Positions 7,627 through 15,950 of a DNA stretch of 64,000 nucleotides are shown in pieces. Made by a program: the position numbers and the translations under genes. The stretch comes from Roseomonas haemaphysalidis (lineage in GTDB: Bacteria; Pseudomonadota; Alphaproteobacteria; Acetobacterales; Acetobacteraceae), in assembly GCF_017355405.1 (NCBI RefSeq), contig NZ_CP061179.1, positions 62,001-126,000 of the forward strand. Direction: 5' to 3'. A model generated the notes under the pieces. That model was given only the letters and a program-made list of their open reading frames with translations, made no database searches and was not told the origin of the DNA. The number at the start of each line of letters is the position of its first letter. Position 1 is the first letter of the stretch.

Positions 7627-8589
7627 TTATTCGGGCTTCAGATTCGCGTCACGGATGACCGACGCATAGATCTCCGTGTCCCGCCTGATCCGCACTGCAA
7701 GTGCGTCGCCACCTTGGGCCATGATGTCGAGGCCCGCAGTGTCCATACGTTCACGGACACTGGACTGCCCGATCCCTTCCAGCAACGCGGAGGCCAGAAT
7801 TGTTCTGACTTCCCCGGATGCCCCGGCCGGCATCACCACGCCGTAGAATGTATCGTTGACCAATTGTGGCAACCCGAGCGAGGCCAGGGTGGGTACATCC
7901 GGCAGCAGGCGATGTGGCGTGGCGGCAACGATGCCGAGCGCCACCAGCCGTTGGTCACGAACCGCTTGTAAAATGTCAGGCAGGTTGGCGAACGTGTAGT
8001 GAACGCGGCCAGTTATCAGGTCAGTCAGCATCGGGGGCACGCCACGGTAGGGGACGTGCTCCGCATTTAAGCCGGCAAGCACCTTGAGGTGCTCAAGGCC
8101 CATATGCTGGCTGGTGCCCTGGCCATTGCTGCCGAAGGAAAGGCCCGCGCCTGGCATTTTGGCTTTCGCAAGGAAGGCCGCGAAGTCGGATGCCACGGAA
8201 GGATGGCAGACCAGAACATGCGGAGTTCCAACCAGCAATGCGAGTGGATCAAAATCCGCGGAAGCGTCATAGGGCTGCGGCCGGTGCAGTGTCTGGTTGA
8301 TCGTAAAACTATTGGCTACCATCAGAAGGGTCTGGCCGTCCGGGGGCATGGTCTTGACCGCCTGAACGGCGACCAGCGTTCCTGCTCCGGGCCGGTTCTC
8401 GACAATGATGTTCTGTCCAAGCAAAGGCCCGGTGGCTTCGGCGGTCAGGCGGCCGACTAGGTCGACGGCTGATCCAGGCGGGAATGGAACGACGTAGCGT
8501 ATAGGAGCATTCGGTTGCCATCGGCCTGACTGAGCAATCGCGGGCGTGGGGAGAAGGCTTGCCAAGGCAAGCAGGGAACGGCGGTGCAT
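7627..8589 (-). CDS. Bug-family (TctC-like) periplasmic solute-binding protein
   Basis: About 320 residues with a signal peptide (MHRRSLLALASLLPTPAIAQ), then the Bug hallmark IRYVVPFPPGSAVDLVGR and IVENRPGAGTLVAVQAV. Later family blocks are ISQ-type GQGTSQHMGLEHLK, HVPYRGVPPMLTDLITGRV and LPDVPTLASLGLPQ. Bug proteins bind carboxylates or other small polar ligands and feed tripartite tricarboxylate (TctAB) carriers. An upstream start at 8610 exists, but GGAGG at 8598-8602 lies eight bases before ATG 8589, so that start is chosen. No tctA or tctB gene is nearby, making it an orphan receptor, a common state in genomes with many Bug paralogues. Ligand unknown. Confidence 0.88.
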   Translation of the reverse strand: MHRRSLLALASLLPTPAIAQSGRWQPNAPIRYVVPFPPGSAVDLVGRLTAEATGPLLGQNIIVENRPGAGTLVAVQAVKTMPPDGQTLLMVANSFTINQTLHRPQPYDASADFDPLALLVGTPHVLVCHPSVASDFAAFLAKAKMPGAGLSFGSNGQGTSQHMGLEHLKVLAGLNAEHVPYRGVPPMLTDLITGRVHYTFANLPDILQAVRDQRLVALGIVAATPHRLLPDVPTLASLGLPQLVNDTFYGVVMPAGASGEVRTILASALLEGIGQSSVRERMDTAGLDIMAQGGDALAVRIRRDTEIYASVIRDANLKPE

Positions 8590-8938
8590 CACGGTGGCCT
8601 CCGGCGACACAGATCAACACCATCACTGCAAATTCCATGCCGGACCGCAACGTCGAGCTCATTTGCGGGCGGAGATCGCTTGTTGGCACCAGCGCCCGCC
8701 GCATTCAACGATGCTTGATTGCTAAGACCATTCAACGGTCAGACGAAGACTTGGGCGCAATGTTCTTCGACTGCCAAGCTGCTTTGCATCGGCCGGCGAT
8801 GCATCGATCGACTCCATCGCTTTTCGGCAGGGATCACTCGCCGTGACCATCCTCGTCTCAATCGGATAAGCCTGAGCCTAGGCATGGAGGCCCCCACCTG
8901 AGGTTCGTTGGTAATCTACGGGGCGCGGTAACCCCTGC
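8590..8938. other. Spacer between the Bug gene and the PdxR-like regulator gene
   Basis: Both flanking genes are on the minus strand, so this holds the promoter of the Bug gene near 8600-8700 and the 3' untranslated end of the regulator gene. I see no strong hairpin terminator and no convincing coding frame. Confidence 0.5.
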
Positions 8939-10375
8939 TTATCGGTGCACCTCCGGATGATAGGACTGCGCTGCGTGGCCGAGCCGCTTCGCAGCCTCTT
9001 TCAACTCCGGGACTGAATAACCGGAATAGCCGAGCACAAAGCCCTCGTCCCCGCCTGGCACGATCCGGTTGTCCGACAGAAGCCGTGCCTCCACACCGGC
9101 CGCGCTGCGGATCCAGTTCGCAGCATCCGGTGGCAGGCCCTCCGGCAGGGTGGCGACGAGATGCAGCCCCTGGTCGGGCACTCTCACGCCCAGCATCCCA
9201 CCGGAAACCTGCACGAGGCGCTCCGCCAGAATGTCGCGGGCGGCCCGGTAGCGCTTGCGCATGTGCCGGACATGCTCGGCGAAGCTTCCGTCGGTGATCA
9301 ACCGCGCCAGCGGTGCCTCGAGCACGCTAGGCGGAAAGCGATCCGTCATGGCCCGCGCGGCGACCGCGCGTTCGATGAGCGCAGGGGGGAAGACCACGTA
9401 CCCGCAGCGCAGGCCAGGAAACACCGTTTTGGAAAAGGTGCCAAGGTAGATCACCCGCCCCCGGCCATCGATGCCGGCCAGCGCCGTGAGTGGCGCCCCG
9501 GAAAAGCGGAACTCACTGTCGTAGTCGTCTTCCAGCACCCAGGCGCCGGCTTCGTGCGCCCAGTCGAGCAGGGCTAGGCGGCGCGCCATGGTCATGGATA
9601 CGCCGGTCGGAAACTGATGGGACGGTGTCACATAGGCCAGGCGCGCGTCCTCGGCTTCTCGCCGCCCGGCCGCGACGTCCAGCCCCTGTCCATCGACCGC
9701 CACGGGGACGAGCCGGGCCCCACGTGCCTCCAGGAGGCGCCGCGCCGGGGGGTAGCCCGGATCCTCCATCCAGGCCCGGTCGCTGGGCGCCATGAGCATC
9801 TCGATGCACAGCCGCAGCCCGGCCTGGGTGCCGGTGGTGATCAGGATGCAGCCCGGGTCGCAGGTGATGCCGCGCGTGGCACCCAGGTGCCCCGCGATTG
9901 CGCAACGAAGCTGCTCGCTCCCGCGTGGGTCGCCATAGCCGAACAGCGCCGGGTCACCCTCCGCCAGCGACCGGCGAACCAGCTGTCCAAGCCGTCGCAG
10001 CAGCACGGGGTTAGGAAGGGTCCGCCCGAGCGCGAAGGCGCCCCGCCCCGCGACCGGTGGTAACAGCGGCACCGGACCGGCCAATGCCGGTCCATGAGGC
10101 ACGCGGGCGGCGACATAGGTCCCTGCCCCGACGCGGGCCTCTGCCAGGCCCTCACCCAGCAATTGCTCATAGGCGACCACGACCGCATTGCGGCGGACGC
10201 CGAGTTGGTCCGCGAGCGAACGGCTCGACGGCAGTCGGACCCCTGCAGCCACCCGGCCACCGAGGATGGCGGCCCGAAGGCCGGCGTGCACCCGCGTGGA
10301 CTGAGTCCCGTCCACGCCGTCCAGCAGGAGGGGCAGATCGAGGATCAGGCCGGGCTTCACCGAATTGGTCGGCAC
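8939..10375 (-). CDS. MocR/PdxR-like GntR regulator fused to an aminotransferase domain
   Basis: A 478-residue fusion. Residues about 15-90 form a GntR winged helix (RLPSSRSLADQLGVRRNAV, then YEQLLGEGLAEARVGAGTYV). The rest is a fold-type I aminotransferase domain with LEDDYDSEFRF and the PLP lysine at 316 in LGTFSKTVFPGLR. MocR proteins sense pyridoxal phosphate or an amine through this domain; PdxR controls vitamin B6 synthesis. The gene is divergent from a pyridoxamine-phosphate-oxidase-like flavoprotein gene with 76 bases between. That suggests local control of B6 metabolism or of this flavoprotein. Catalytic and cofactor residues look intact. The exact target gene is inferred from the divergent arrangement. 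Confidence 0.88.
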   Translation of the reverse strand: MPTNSVKPGLILDLPLLLDGVDGTQSTRVHAGLRAAILGGRVAAGVRLPSSRSLADQLGVRRNAVVVAYEQLLGEGLAEARVGAGTYVAARVPHGPALAGPVPLLPPVAGRGAFALGRTLPNPVLLRRLGQLVRRSLAEGDPALFGYGDPRGSEQLRCAIAGHLGATRGITCDPGCILITTGTQAGLRLCIEMLMAPSDRAWMEDPGYPPARRLLEARGARLVPVAVDGQGLDVAAGRREAEDARLAYVTPSHQFPTGVSMTMARRLALLDWAHEAGAWVLEDDYDSEFRFSGAPLTALAGIDGRGRVIYLGTFSKTVFPGLRCGYVVFPPALIERAVAARAMTDRFPPSVLEAPLARLITDGSFAEHVRHMRKRYRAARDILAERLVQVSGGMLGVRVPDQGLHLVATLPEGLPPDAANWIRSAAGVEARLLSDNRIVPGGDEGFVLGYSGYSVPELKEAAKRLGHAAQSYHPEVHR

Positions 10376-10451
10376 ATCACATCCTCAATTGGCCCTCGCG
10401 GCGACCAATCTGATGCCGGATGCTCGGCCCCGCAATGCCGAGGACCGCCCG

Positions 10452-11189
10452 ATGAACGCCCCTTCCGCCCCCAGCTACCCCGTGGACGGCATGAACCGCG
10501 TCAAGCGGCGCCACGACCGGGGCGCCTACGATCATGAGACGGTGCATGGCCTGCTGGATGCCGCTGTGCTGTGCCACGTGTCCTATGTGATCGACGGGCA
10601 ACCCTACTGCACGCCGACGCTGTTCTGGCGCGAAGGCACGCGCCTGTACTGGCATGGCAGCAGCGCCAGCCGGATGCTGCGGAACCAGTCGGACGGCCAG
10701 CCCGCATGCCTGGCCGTCACCCACCTGGACAGCTTGGTCCTGGCCCGCTGTGGCTTCAACCATTCGGCGGACTACCGCTCCGTCATGGCGTTCGGTCACG
10801 CCTGGCTTGTCGCCGACCCCGAGGAAAAGCGGCGCGCCCTCGTCATGATGGTGGACCGCTTCTTCCCCGACCGGACAGCCGGACTACGCCAGACCACGGA
10901 GCAGGAAACCAAAGCCACAGCGGTGGTCGTCATGGAGATCGAGCGCGCCTCGGCCAAGATCAGGGCAAAGGGGGTGGCTGACGACGACGAGGACTATGCC
11001 CTGCCGATCTACGCGGAGCGACTGCCCGTCCACATGGTGATTGGCGCACCAGAGCCCTGCCCGCGGTTGGTGCCGGACATCGAACGGCCTGCAAGCCTTA
11101 CGCCCTACCGGGAGGGCCGCCGCCTCGATGATGCTGTCTCCGAAGCTTACTCAACAACCTATAAGGTTGACGAAGGGGTGATAGGTTAG
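10452..11189 (+). CDS. PNPOx-like FMN-binding protein
   Basis: A 245-residue protein of the pyridoxamine 5'-phosphate oxidase-like split-barrel superfamily. Visible blocks are VKRRHDRGAYDHETVHGLLD, CHVSYVIDGQPYCTPTLFWR, LYWHGSSASRML and VMAFGHAWLV, which form the FMN-binding half barrel. The C-terminal part includes a region about KIRAKGVADDDEDY seen in the longer flavin-nucleotide-binding subfamily. The start ATG 10452 fits the family N-terminus; an upstream in-frame ATG at 10365 overlaps the divergent regulator gene and is less likely. The neighbouring PdxR-like regulator suggests a link to B6 vitamers or amines. The true reaction (oxidase, reductase or flavin carrier) cannot be told from sequence. 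Confidence 0.8.
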   Translation: MNAPSAPSYPVDGMNRVKRRHDRGAYDHETVHGLLDAAVLCHVSYVIDGQPYCTPTLFWREGTRLYWHGSSASRMLRNQSDGQPACLAVTHLDSLVLARCGFNHSADYRSVMAFGHAWLVADPEEKRRALVMMVDRFFPDRTAGLRQTTEQETKATAVVVMEIERASAKIRAKGVADDDEDYALPIYAERLPVHMVIGAPEPCPRLVPDIERPASLTPYREGRRLDDAVSEAYSTTYKVDEGVIG

Positions 11190-11323
11190 GTGATGAGATC
11201 AAGCTGCCTGCTCATCAAAGCTTGTGGCGCTCCTATGTCCCTATCCGATCTGCCCCCTTCCCCGGCGCTGGACTGCTTTGTGAAGAGTGCCGCGATAGGC
11301 GAACCAGAACGAGGATCAGCACC

Positions 11324-11626
11324 GTGCTCTCCCGCTGTCGGCGCCTTTCCGTCGCCCTCCTGGTCCTCACCGCGCTGACATCCGGTGCCGCCATGGCGCG
11401 GGACGAACGAGCCGCTGGTCGGAAGGGGCAGCCGGATAGCATCGGGGCCGCCACCATGCTGCTGGACGGCACGATCGTGCTGGAGCTGCGCGCTGAGGGG
11501 CCAGGAGGAATGATCGGCGATGTGCGGCTCACCTACCGTCCCGGCGAGCCGCATTACCCTGCGGTCCGCGACCACCTCCCGGGATTGAAACCTGGTCTGA
11601 CCGTCACGGTGCCGCCCTTCGACTGA
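11324..11626 (+). CDS. Small secreted protein of unknown function
   Basis: GTG 11324 is preceded by GAGGA about nine bases upstream and opens a 100-residue protein with a clear signal peptide: basic LSRCRRL, hydrophobic SVALLVLTALTSG and a cleavage region near AAMA-RDE. The mature part of about 75 residues contains TMLLDGTIVLELRAE and ends GLTVTVPPFD, which looks like a small beta-rich periplasmic domain. I do not recognise a family. It stands alone between the PNPOx-like gene and the convergent GntR gene. The signal peptide and coding bias make it likely to be real; function is unknown. Confidence 0.6.
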   Translation: MLSRCRRLSVALLVLTALTSGAAMARDERAAGRKGQPDSIGAATMLLDGTIVLELRAEGPGGMIGDVRLTYRPGEPHYPAVRDHLPGLKPGLTVTVPPFD

Positions 11627-11928
11627 CGCGCTTGGTGGGTGGCCGGCGACAGTCCTCCCCACATACCCACGCCGTCTTTGACTGCGCTTCGGCCTCCTCA
11701 TGCCGGGGTTCGATCGCAATTGAGGTCGGGCACCTCGTGTCTGTCGCCAGCCGACAGCCTTTATTATCGCTTCCTACCCGTCTCGGGCCCCAGCAGCGGA
11801 GCGTAAGGCGCGTTAAGTTTCTGATTTTTCGTGCCTGAGAGGATGACGATTGTCTGCCAGATGCCGCGTGTTGGCCGCCGCCACGGGGGCGGGATCTCTC
11901 GGTCCTCGGCGCTTTATAGGCGTGCCAG
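11627..11928. other. Convergent spacer without a gene
   Basis: It lies between the ends of the small secreted protein gene and the GntR regulator gene. No convincing coding frame is seen. Short runs of T occur near 11815-11830, but no strong stem precedes them on either strand. Confidence 0.45.
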
Positions 11929-12612
11929 TCACGCCACACCATTCTCTGCCATGCGCAAAAGCAGGTCGTTCTTCGCTGACTGGCAATGCAGGCGTGCGGC
12001 TTCCAATGCCGCAGGCACCTCCCGCCGGGTAATCGCGCCCACCAAGTCCCGGTGCTGTCGTACAATCTCAGCAACACGGTTTTCGCCGAAGCCGAAGCGG
12101 TTTCGGATCGCGATGACCAGCTCCCACCCACGGTCCAGGATGTTCGCAGCCTCCGGGTTATCGCCCATTCGCGCGATAAAGCGGTGGAACACCAGGTTGG
12201 CCTCCACCATGGCCAGAGCATCCAGGCTGCTCGCGGCCGTCTCGTAGTTCAAAGCCAGTGCAGTCAGCCGAACGAATTCCTCGGGCGTGCCCTTCAGCGT
12301 GGCGTTGCGAACGAGCAACGTCTCGATCGCTTCACGCGTGTCGTGCATGTCGGCCACGAACTTCTGGCTCACGCCGCGCAGCACCGCCCCCTTGTGGGAT
12401 TTGATGATGACCAGGCGATCGCCCTCCAGCTGTCGCAGCGCGTCGCGGACCGGGATGTGGCTGACACCGTAGCGCGCGCTGAGCTCCGCCACACGCAAGC
12501 GATCGCCCGGCGCGATCGCGCCACTGAGAATGTCCTTGCGGATGGCGCGCTCGACCATCGTGGACATGGTCCGCGCAACATCGCCAGACGGCGCGAGCTC
12601 CATCAATCTCAT
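11929..12612 (-). CDS. GntR-family regulator (FadR/FCD subfamily)
   Basis: A 227-residue regulator. The N-terminal winged helix reads IRKDILSGAIAPGDRLRVAE, then LSARYGVSHIPVRDALRQLEGDRLVI. The C-terminal all-helical FCD domain has MHDTREAIETLLVRNAT, NLVFHRFIARMGDNPEAA and RQHRDLVGAITRRE with His residues that usually bind a metal and the ligand carboxylate. FCD regulators generally sense organic acids and repress nearby catabolic genes. It is divergent from the peptide-type transporter, enolase-superfamily and hydroxyacid dehydrogenase operon that begins 176 bases away. I infer that it controls that operon and senses its substrate or product. Confidence 0.88.
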   Translation of the reverse strand: MRLMELAPSGDVARTMSTMVERAIRKDILSGAIAPGDRLRVAELSARYGVSHIPVRDALRQLEGDRLVIIKSHKGAVLRGVSQKFVADMHDTREAIETLLVRNATLKGTPEEFVRLTALALNYETAASSLDALAMVEANLVFHRFIARMGDNPEAANILDRGWELVIAIRNRFGFGENRVAEIVRQHRDLVGAITRREVPAALEAARLHCQSAKNDLLLRMAENGVA

Positions 12613-12675
12613 CTCTCCGTGTCGCTGCTCCCCCTACCTAAATGGACCAACCCTGCGGAGGCCAGAGGTTGCGTG

Positions 12676-12706
12676 TTGCGCCTCCAGATTAGCTATCATA
12701 TATAAT
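12676..12706 (+). promoter_or_regulatory. Candidate promoter of the 12.8-22.0 kb transport/catabolic operon
   Basis: A perfect -10 hexamer TATAAT (12701-12706) lies in the only AT-rich stretch of the divergent spacer. TTGCGC (12676-12681) is a possible -35, but the 19-base spacing is longer than ideal. The AT-rich core (12690-12712) is also the likeliest place for a GntR operator. A small GCCGGC stem-loop (12757-12774) sits directly before the ribosome-binding site GGAGGG (12775-12780) and might modulate translation. Confidence 0.4.
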
Positions 12707-12788
12707 ATCGAATTCCAAGGAAGGCGCTGGATCGGGATCAACCCGGCAAGGGCGCGGCCGGCTGCAGGGCCGGCGGAGGGAGTACCGG

Positions 12789-14375
12789 ATGTCTATCCCA
12801 CAGGTGCCACACGGCCCCTCGGCCGATCCCGTCATCCATTTGCGCCGGCGCGAGATGCTCGTGGCAGGCGGCGCCGCGCTGCTGATGGGCCTGTCGCGTG
12901 GGCGGGCTGCCGCGCAGCCGGTGCCGCGCAAGGGCGGCATTCTGAAGCTGGCCGCCCCGTTCAATCCTTCCAGCCTGGACCCGGTCACCGGCGGCGCCGG
13001 CTCTGACCACATGGTTCTGTATCCTGTGTTCGACACACTGGTGAGTTTCGATCCCGGTACGTTGGCGCCCCAGCCGGGCCTGGCCGTGGCCTGGAACTAT
13101 CCTGACCCCAGGACCCTGATCCTGACGCTGCGTGCGGGTGTCCGTTTCCATGACGGCACGCCGATGGACGCCGCTGCGGTGAAGGCCAATCTGGACCGCG
13201 CCCGCATGGATGATCGTTCCTCGGTCAAGGGCGACCTGCAGTCTCTCGCTTCGGTCCAGGTGCTGGCGCCGGACAGCGTGGCATTGCATCTCAGCCGCCC
13301 CGATACCGCGCTGCCGCTGATCCTTGCGGACCGCGCCGGCATGATGTCCTCGCCCCGCGCCATCACGGCGCGTGGCCGGCAGTATGACCGCGAGCCGGTG
13401 GGTGCCGGGCCGTTCAAGTTCGGACGCTGGGCGGACAACGATGTCGTGGAGCTGGTGCGCAACGAGGATTACTGGGACCGCGACCTACCGCACCTCGACG
13501 GCATCACATTCCGCATCATCACGGACCTGAACACCGGCCTGCGCTCGGTCCTGGCCGGCGAGAACCACGGCGCCTACCGGCTCAATCCGCAGCAAAAGAT
13601 CGTGGCGGATCGCATGGGTGCGCGCGTGGTGGTCAGCAGCACGCCGACCATCGCTGACTACCACCTGGTATTCAACTCCCGCCGTGCCCCGCTGAACGAT
13701 GTGCGAGTGCGGCGGGCCATCAATTATGCGGTGGATCGCGCGGCCTTCAACCGTGCCGCGCTGCTCGGCCTCGGCACGCCCGCCCAGACCATGTTGCCGC
13801 CCGGCTACTGGGCGCATGATGAATCTCTGAATGACTTCTACACCCATGACCCGGACCGGGCTCGGGCCCTGCTGCGCGAAGCCGGGCACGCGGAGGGAAT
13901 TGATATCCAGTTCTTCGGCAATGCCGACCAAGCGTCGCAGCAGCGGCACGAGATCGTCATCGAGCAGTTGCGGCAGGTCGGCATCCGTGCCCGGCTCACA
14001 GCTGGCTCCAACGCGGACATGTACCAGCGCTTCATGATCCAGCAGGAGGGCGACATGATCATGACGCTGTGGACCGGCCGGCCGGACCCGGCGCTGCCTT
14101 TCCTGCTGGTGTATGGCGAGAACGGCTTCAACAACGCCGGCAAGGTGCCGCCCCCGCCCGAGATGGTCGCGGCTCAGGACGAGGCGCAGACGGCGTCCGA
14201 CCAGCCCGGCCGCAAGCGTGCCTTCGCCAAGCTGGAACGGTTGGCGCTGGAACACGCTTTGTCCTGCGAACTGGCCTTCGTGCCGGGCATCGAGGTCTTC
14301 ACGCCCGATGTCCGCAATTACACGCCCAATCTGCTGGGCAAGCCGAAGTTCAACGACGTTTTCCTCGCCGCCTGA
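12789..14375 (+). CDS. Peptide/nickel-type ABC transporter substrate-binding protein, copy 1
   Basis: A 528-residue SBP_bac_5 protein. The N-terminus HLRRREMLVAGGAALLMG has a twin-arginine-like motif followed by a hydrophobic stretch and AAAQP, so export may be by Tat. The mature protein begins KGGILKLAAPFNPSSLDP and carries the family blocks GVRFHDGTPMDAAAVKANLD, AGPFKFGRW and VRRAINYAVDRAAF. It binds the solute in the periplasm for the DppBCDF-type complex encoded downstream. A strong ribosome site (GGAGGG) lies eight bases before the ATG. The next gene encodes a near-identical paralogue that aligns without gaps from GGILK to the end, so the pair arose by tandem duplication. Ligand is unknown; the neighbouring enzymes suggest a hydroxy or sugar acid conjugate rather than a peptide. 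Confidence 0.9.
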   Translation: MSIPQVPHGPSADPVIHLRRREMLVAGGAALLMGLSRGRAAAQPVPRKGGILKLAAPFNPSSLDPVTGGAGSDHMVLYPVFDTLVSFDPGTLAPQPGLAVAWNYPDPRTLILTLRAGVRFHDGTPMDAAAVKANLDRARMDDRSSVKGDLQSLASVQVLAPDSVALHLSRPDTALPLILADRAGMMSSPRAITARGRQYDREPVGAGPFKFGRWADNDVVELVRNEDYWDRDLPHLDGITFRIITDLNTGLRSVLAGENHGAYRLNPQQKIVADRMGARVVVSSTPTIADYHLVFNSRRAPLNDVRVRRAINYAVDRAAFNRAALLGLGTPAQTMLPPGYWAHDESLNDFYTHDPDRARALLREAGHAEGIDIQFFGNADQASQQRHEIVIEQLRQVGIRARLTAGSNADMYQRFMIQQEGDMIMTLWTGRPDPALPFLLVYGENGFNNAGKVPPPPEMVAAQDEAQTASDQPGRKRAFAKLERLALEHALSCELAFVPGIEVFTPDVRNYTPNLLGKPKFNDVFLAA

Positions 14376-14404
14376 CGCAAGCCGCCACAGACCGGAGGAT
14401 TTCC

Positions 14405-15943
14405 GTGCATCGACGCCATGCCCTCGCGACCCTGGGTGCCCTCGCCGCCGCGCCATTCCTGACGGCGCCGTGTTCTGCCGCTGCCGCCGCGCCCCGACGG
14501 GGCGGCATTCTGAAGGTCTCCGCCCCCTTCAATCCCTCGACGCTCGACCCGATCACCGGCGGCCTCGGTTCGGACCACATGGTTCTCTACCCGATCTTCG
14601 ACACGTTGGTGGATTTCGAGCCCGGCACATTGGCACCGCGCCCTGGGCTGGCGACCGCCTGGCAGTTCACCGACCCAACCACGCTGCTGATGACGCTGCG
14701 CCCGGGTGTGCTGTTCCACGACGGCACGCCAATGGACGCGGCGGCGGTCAAGGCCAACCTGGACCGTGCCCGCACGGACGAACGTTCCGCCGTCAAGGGT
14801 GACCTGCAATCGCTGCAATCGGTGGAGGTCGTGGGACCGTTGCAGGTGGCCCTGCGCCTCAGCCGGCCGGATACCGCTCTGCCGCTAATCCTGGCCGACC
14901 GCGCAGGCATGATGTGCTCGCCCAAGGCGCTGGCCGAGCGTGGGCGGCAGCATGATCGCAACCCCGTCGGCACCGGTCCCTTCCGTTTTGAGCGCTGGAA
15001 TGACAACGACGTGGTCGTGCTGGTGCGCAATGAGAACTACTGGAACAAGGACCTGCCGTATCTTGACGGCATTACCTTCCGCATCATCACCGACCTGAAC
15101 ACAGGATTGCGCGCCGTGCTGGCAGGCGAGACGAACTTCGCCTACCGCCTGAATCCGCAGCAAAAGATCGTGGCGGATCGCATGGCCAGCCGCGTCCGGG
15201 TCAGCAGCACCCCGACCATCGCGGACTACCACCTGCTGTTCAACTACGGCCGCGCGCCGTTGCAGGACGTGCGGGTGCGGCAGGCCATCAACTACGCTCT
15301 GGACCGCGATGGCTTCAACAAGGCGGCGCTGCTCGGCCTCGGTGTGCCGGCGCAGACCATGCTGCCGCCGGGCTACTGGGCGCACGACGAATCGCTGAAC
15401 GGCTTCTACACCCACGACCCGGACCGCGCCCGCAAGCTGCTGCGCGACGCCGGGCACCCGGACGGCGTCGACATCCGCTTCTTCGGCTATTCCGACCAAG
15501 CCTCGCAGCAGCGGCACGAGATCATCATGGAGCAGCTGCGGAAATCCGGCATCCGCGCGCAGATGACGGTGGGGTCCTCCGCCGACATGTACCAGCGCTT
15601 CATGGTGCAGGGAGAAGGCGACATGCTGCTGGCACTGTGGACCGGGCGCCCGGATCCGAGCCAGCCCTTCCTGCTGGTTTATGGCGAGAATGGCTTCAAC
15701 AATTCCGGCAAGGTGCCGCCGCCGCCCGAGATGGTGCGGGCCCAGGCGGATTCCCAGTCGGAAAGCACACAGGACGGCCGCAAGCGCGCCTTCGCCCGGC
15801 TGGAACGCGCGGCGCTGGAACATGCGCTTTCCGCCGAGCTGGCCTTCGTGCCGGGCATCGAGGTCTTCACGCCGAACGTGCAGGGCTACGTCCCCAACCT
15901 GCTGGGCAAACCGAAGTTCAACGATATCTTCCTGGCAGACTGA
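14405..15943 (+). CDS. Peptide/nickel-type ABC transporter substrate-binding protein, copy 2 (tandem paralogue)
   Basis: A 512-residue SBP_bac_5 protein starting at GTG 14405, six bases after GGAGG (14394-14398). The open frame extends further upstream, but that part overlaps copy 1. The signal sequence HRRHALATLGALAAAPFLTA is again Tat-like. From GGILKVSAPFNPSTLDPITG onward it matches copy 1 residue for residue in length, with long identical blocks such as YRLNPQQKIVADRM, FRIITDLNTGLR and MLPPGYWAHDESLN. Differences are spread throughout, including stretches before DYHL and around AGETNF that could line the pocket. The signal peptides differ more than the mature parts. Two receptors feeding one permease would widen the range of ligands taken up. 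Confidence 0.9.
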   Translation: MHRRHALATLGALAAAPFLTAPCSAAAAAPRRGGILKVSAPFNPSTLDPITGGLGSDHMVLYPIFDTLVDFEPGTLAPRPGLATAWQFTDPTTLLMTLRPGVLFHDGTPMDAAAVKANLDRARTDERSAVKGDLQSLQSVEVVGPLQVALRLSRPDTALPLILADRAGMMCSPKALAERGRQHDRNPVGTGPFRFERWNDNDVVVLVRNENYWNKDLPYLDGITFRIITDLNTGLRAVLAGETNFAYRLNPQQKIVADRMASRVRVSSTPTIADYHLLFNYGRAPLQDVRVRQAINYALDRDGFNKAALLGLGVPAQTMLPPGYWAHDESLNGFYTHDPDRARKLLRDAGHPDGVDIRFFGYSDQASQQRHEIIMEQLRKSGIRAQMTVGSSADMYQRFMVQGEGDMLLALWTGRPDPSQPFLLVYGENGFNNSGKVPPPPEMVRAQADSQSESTQDGRKRAFARLERAALEHALSAELAFVPGIEVFTPNVQGYVPNLLGKPKFNDIFLAD

Positions 15944-15950
15944 AACACCC

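Noticed and set aside
12757..12774. GC-rich stem-loop before the first binding protein as a riboswitch
   Set aside because: Only a six-base self-complementary stem in GC-rich DNA; no conserved riboswitch features recognised. Mentioned only with the promoter.
14069..14404. Long upstream extension of the second binding protein
   Set aside because: It is antiparallel-free overlap with copy 1 in another frame; GTG 14405 with GGAGG and a signal peptide is clearly the real start.
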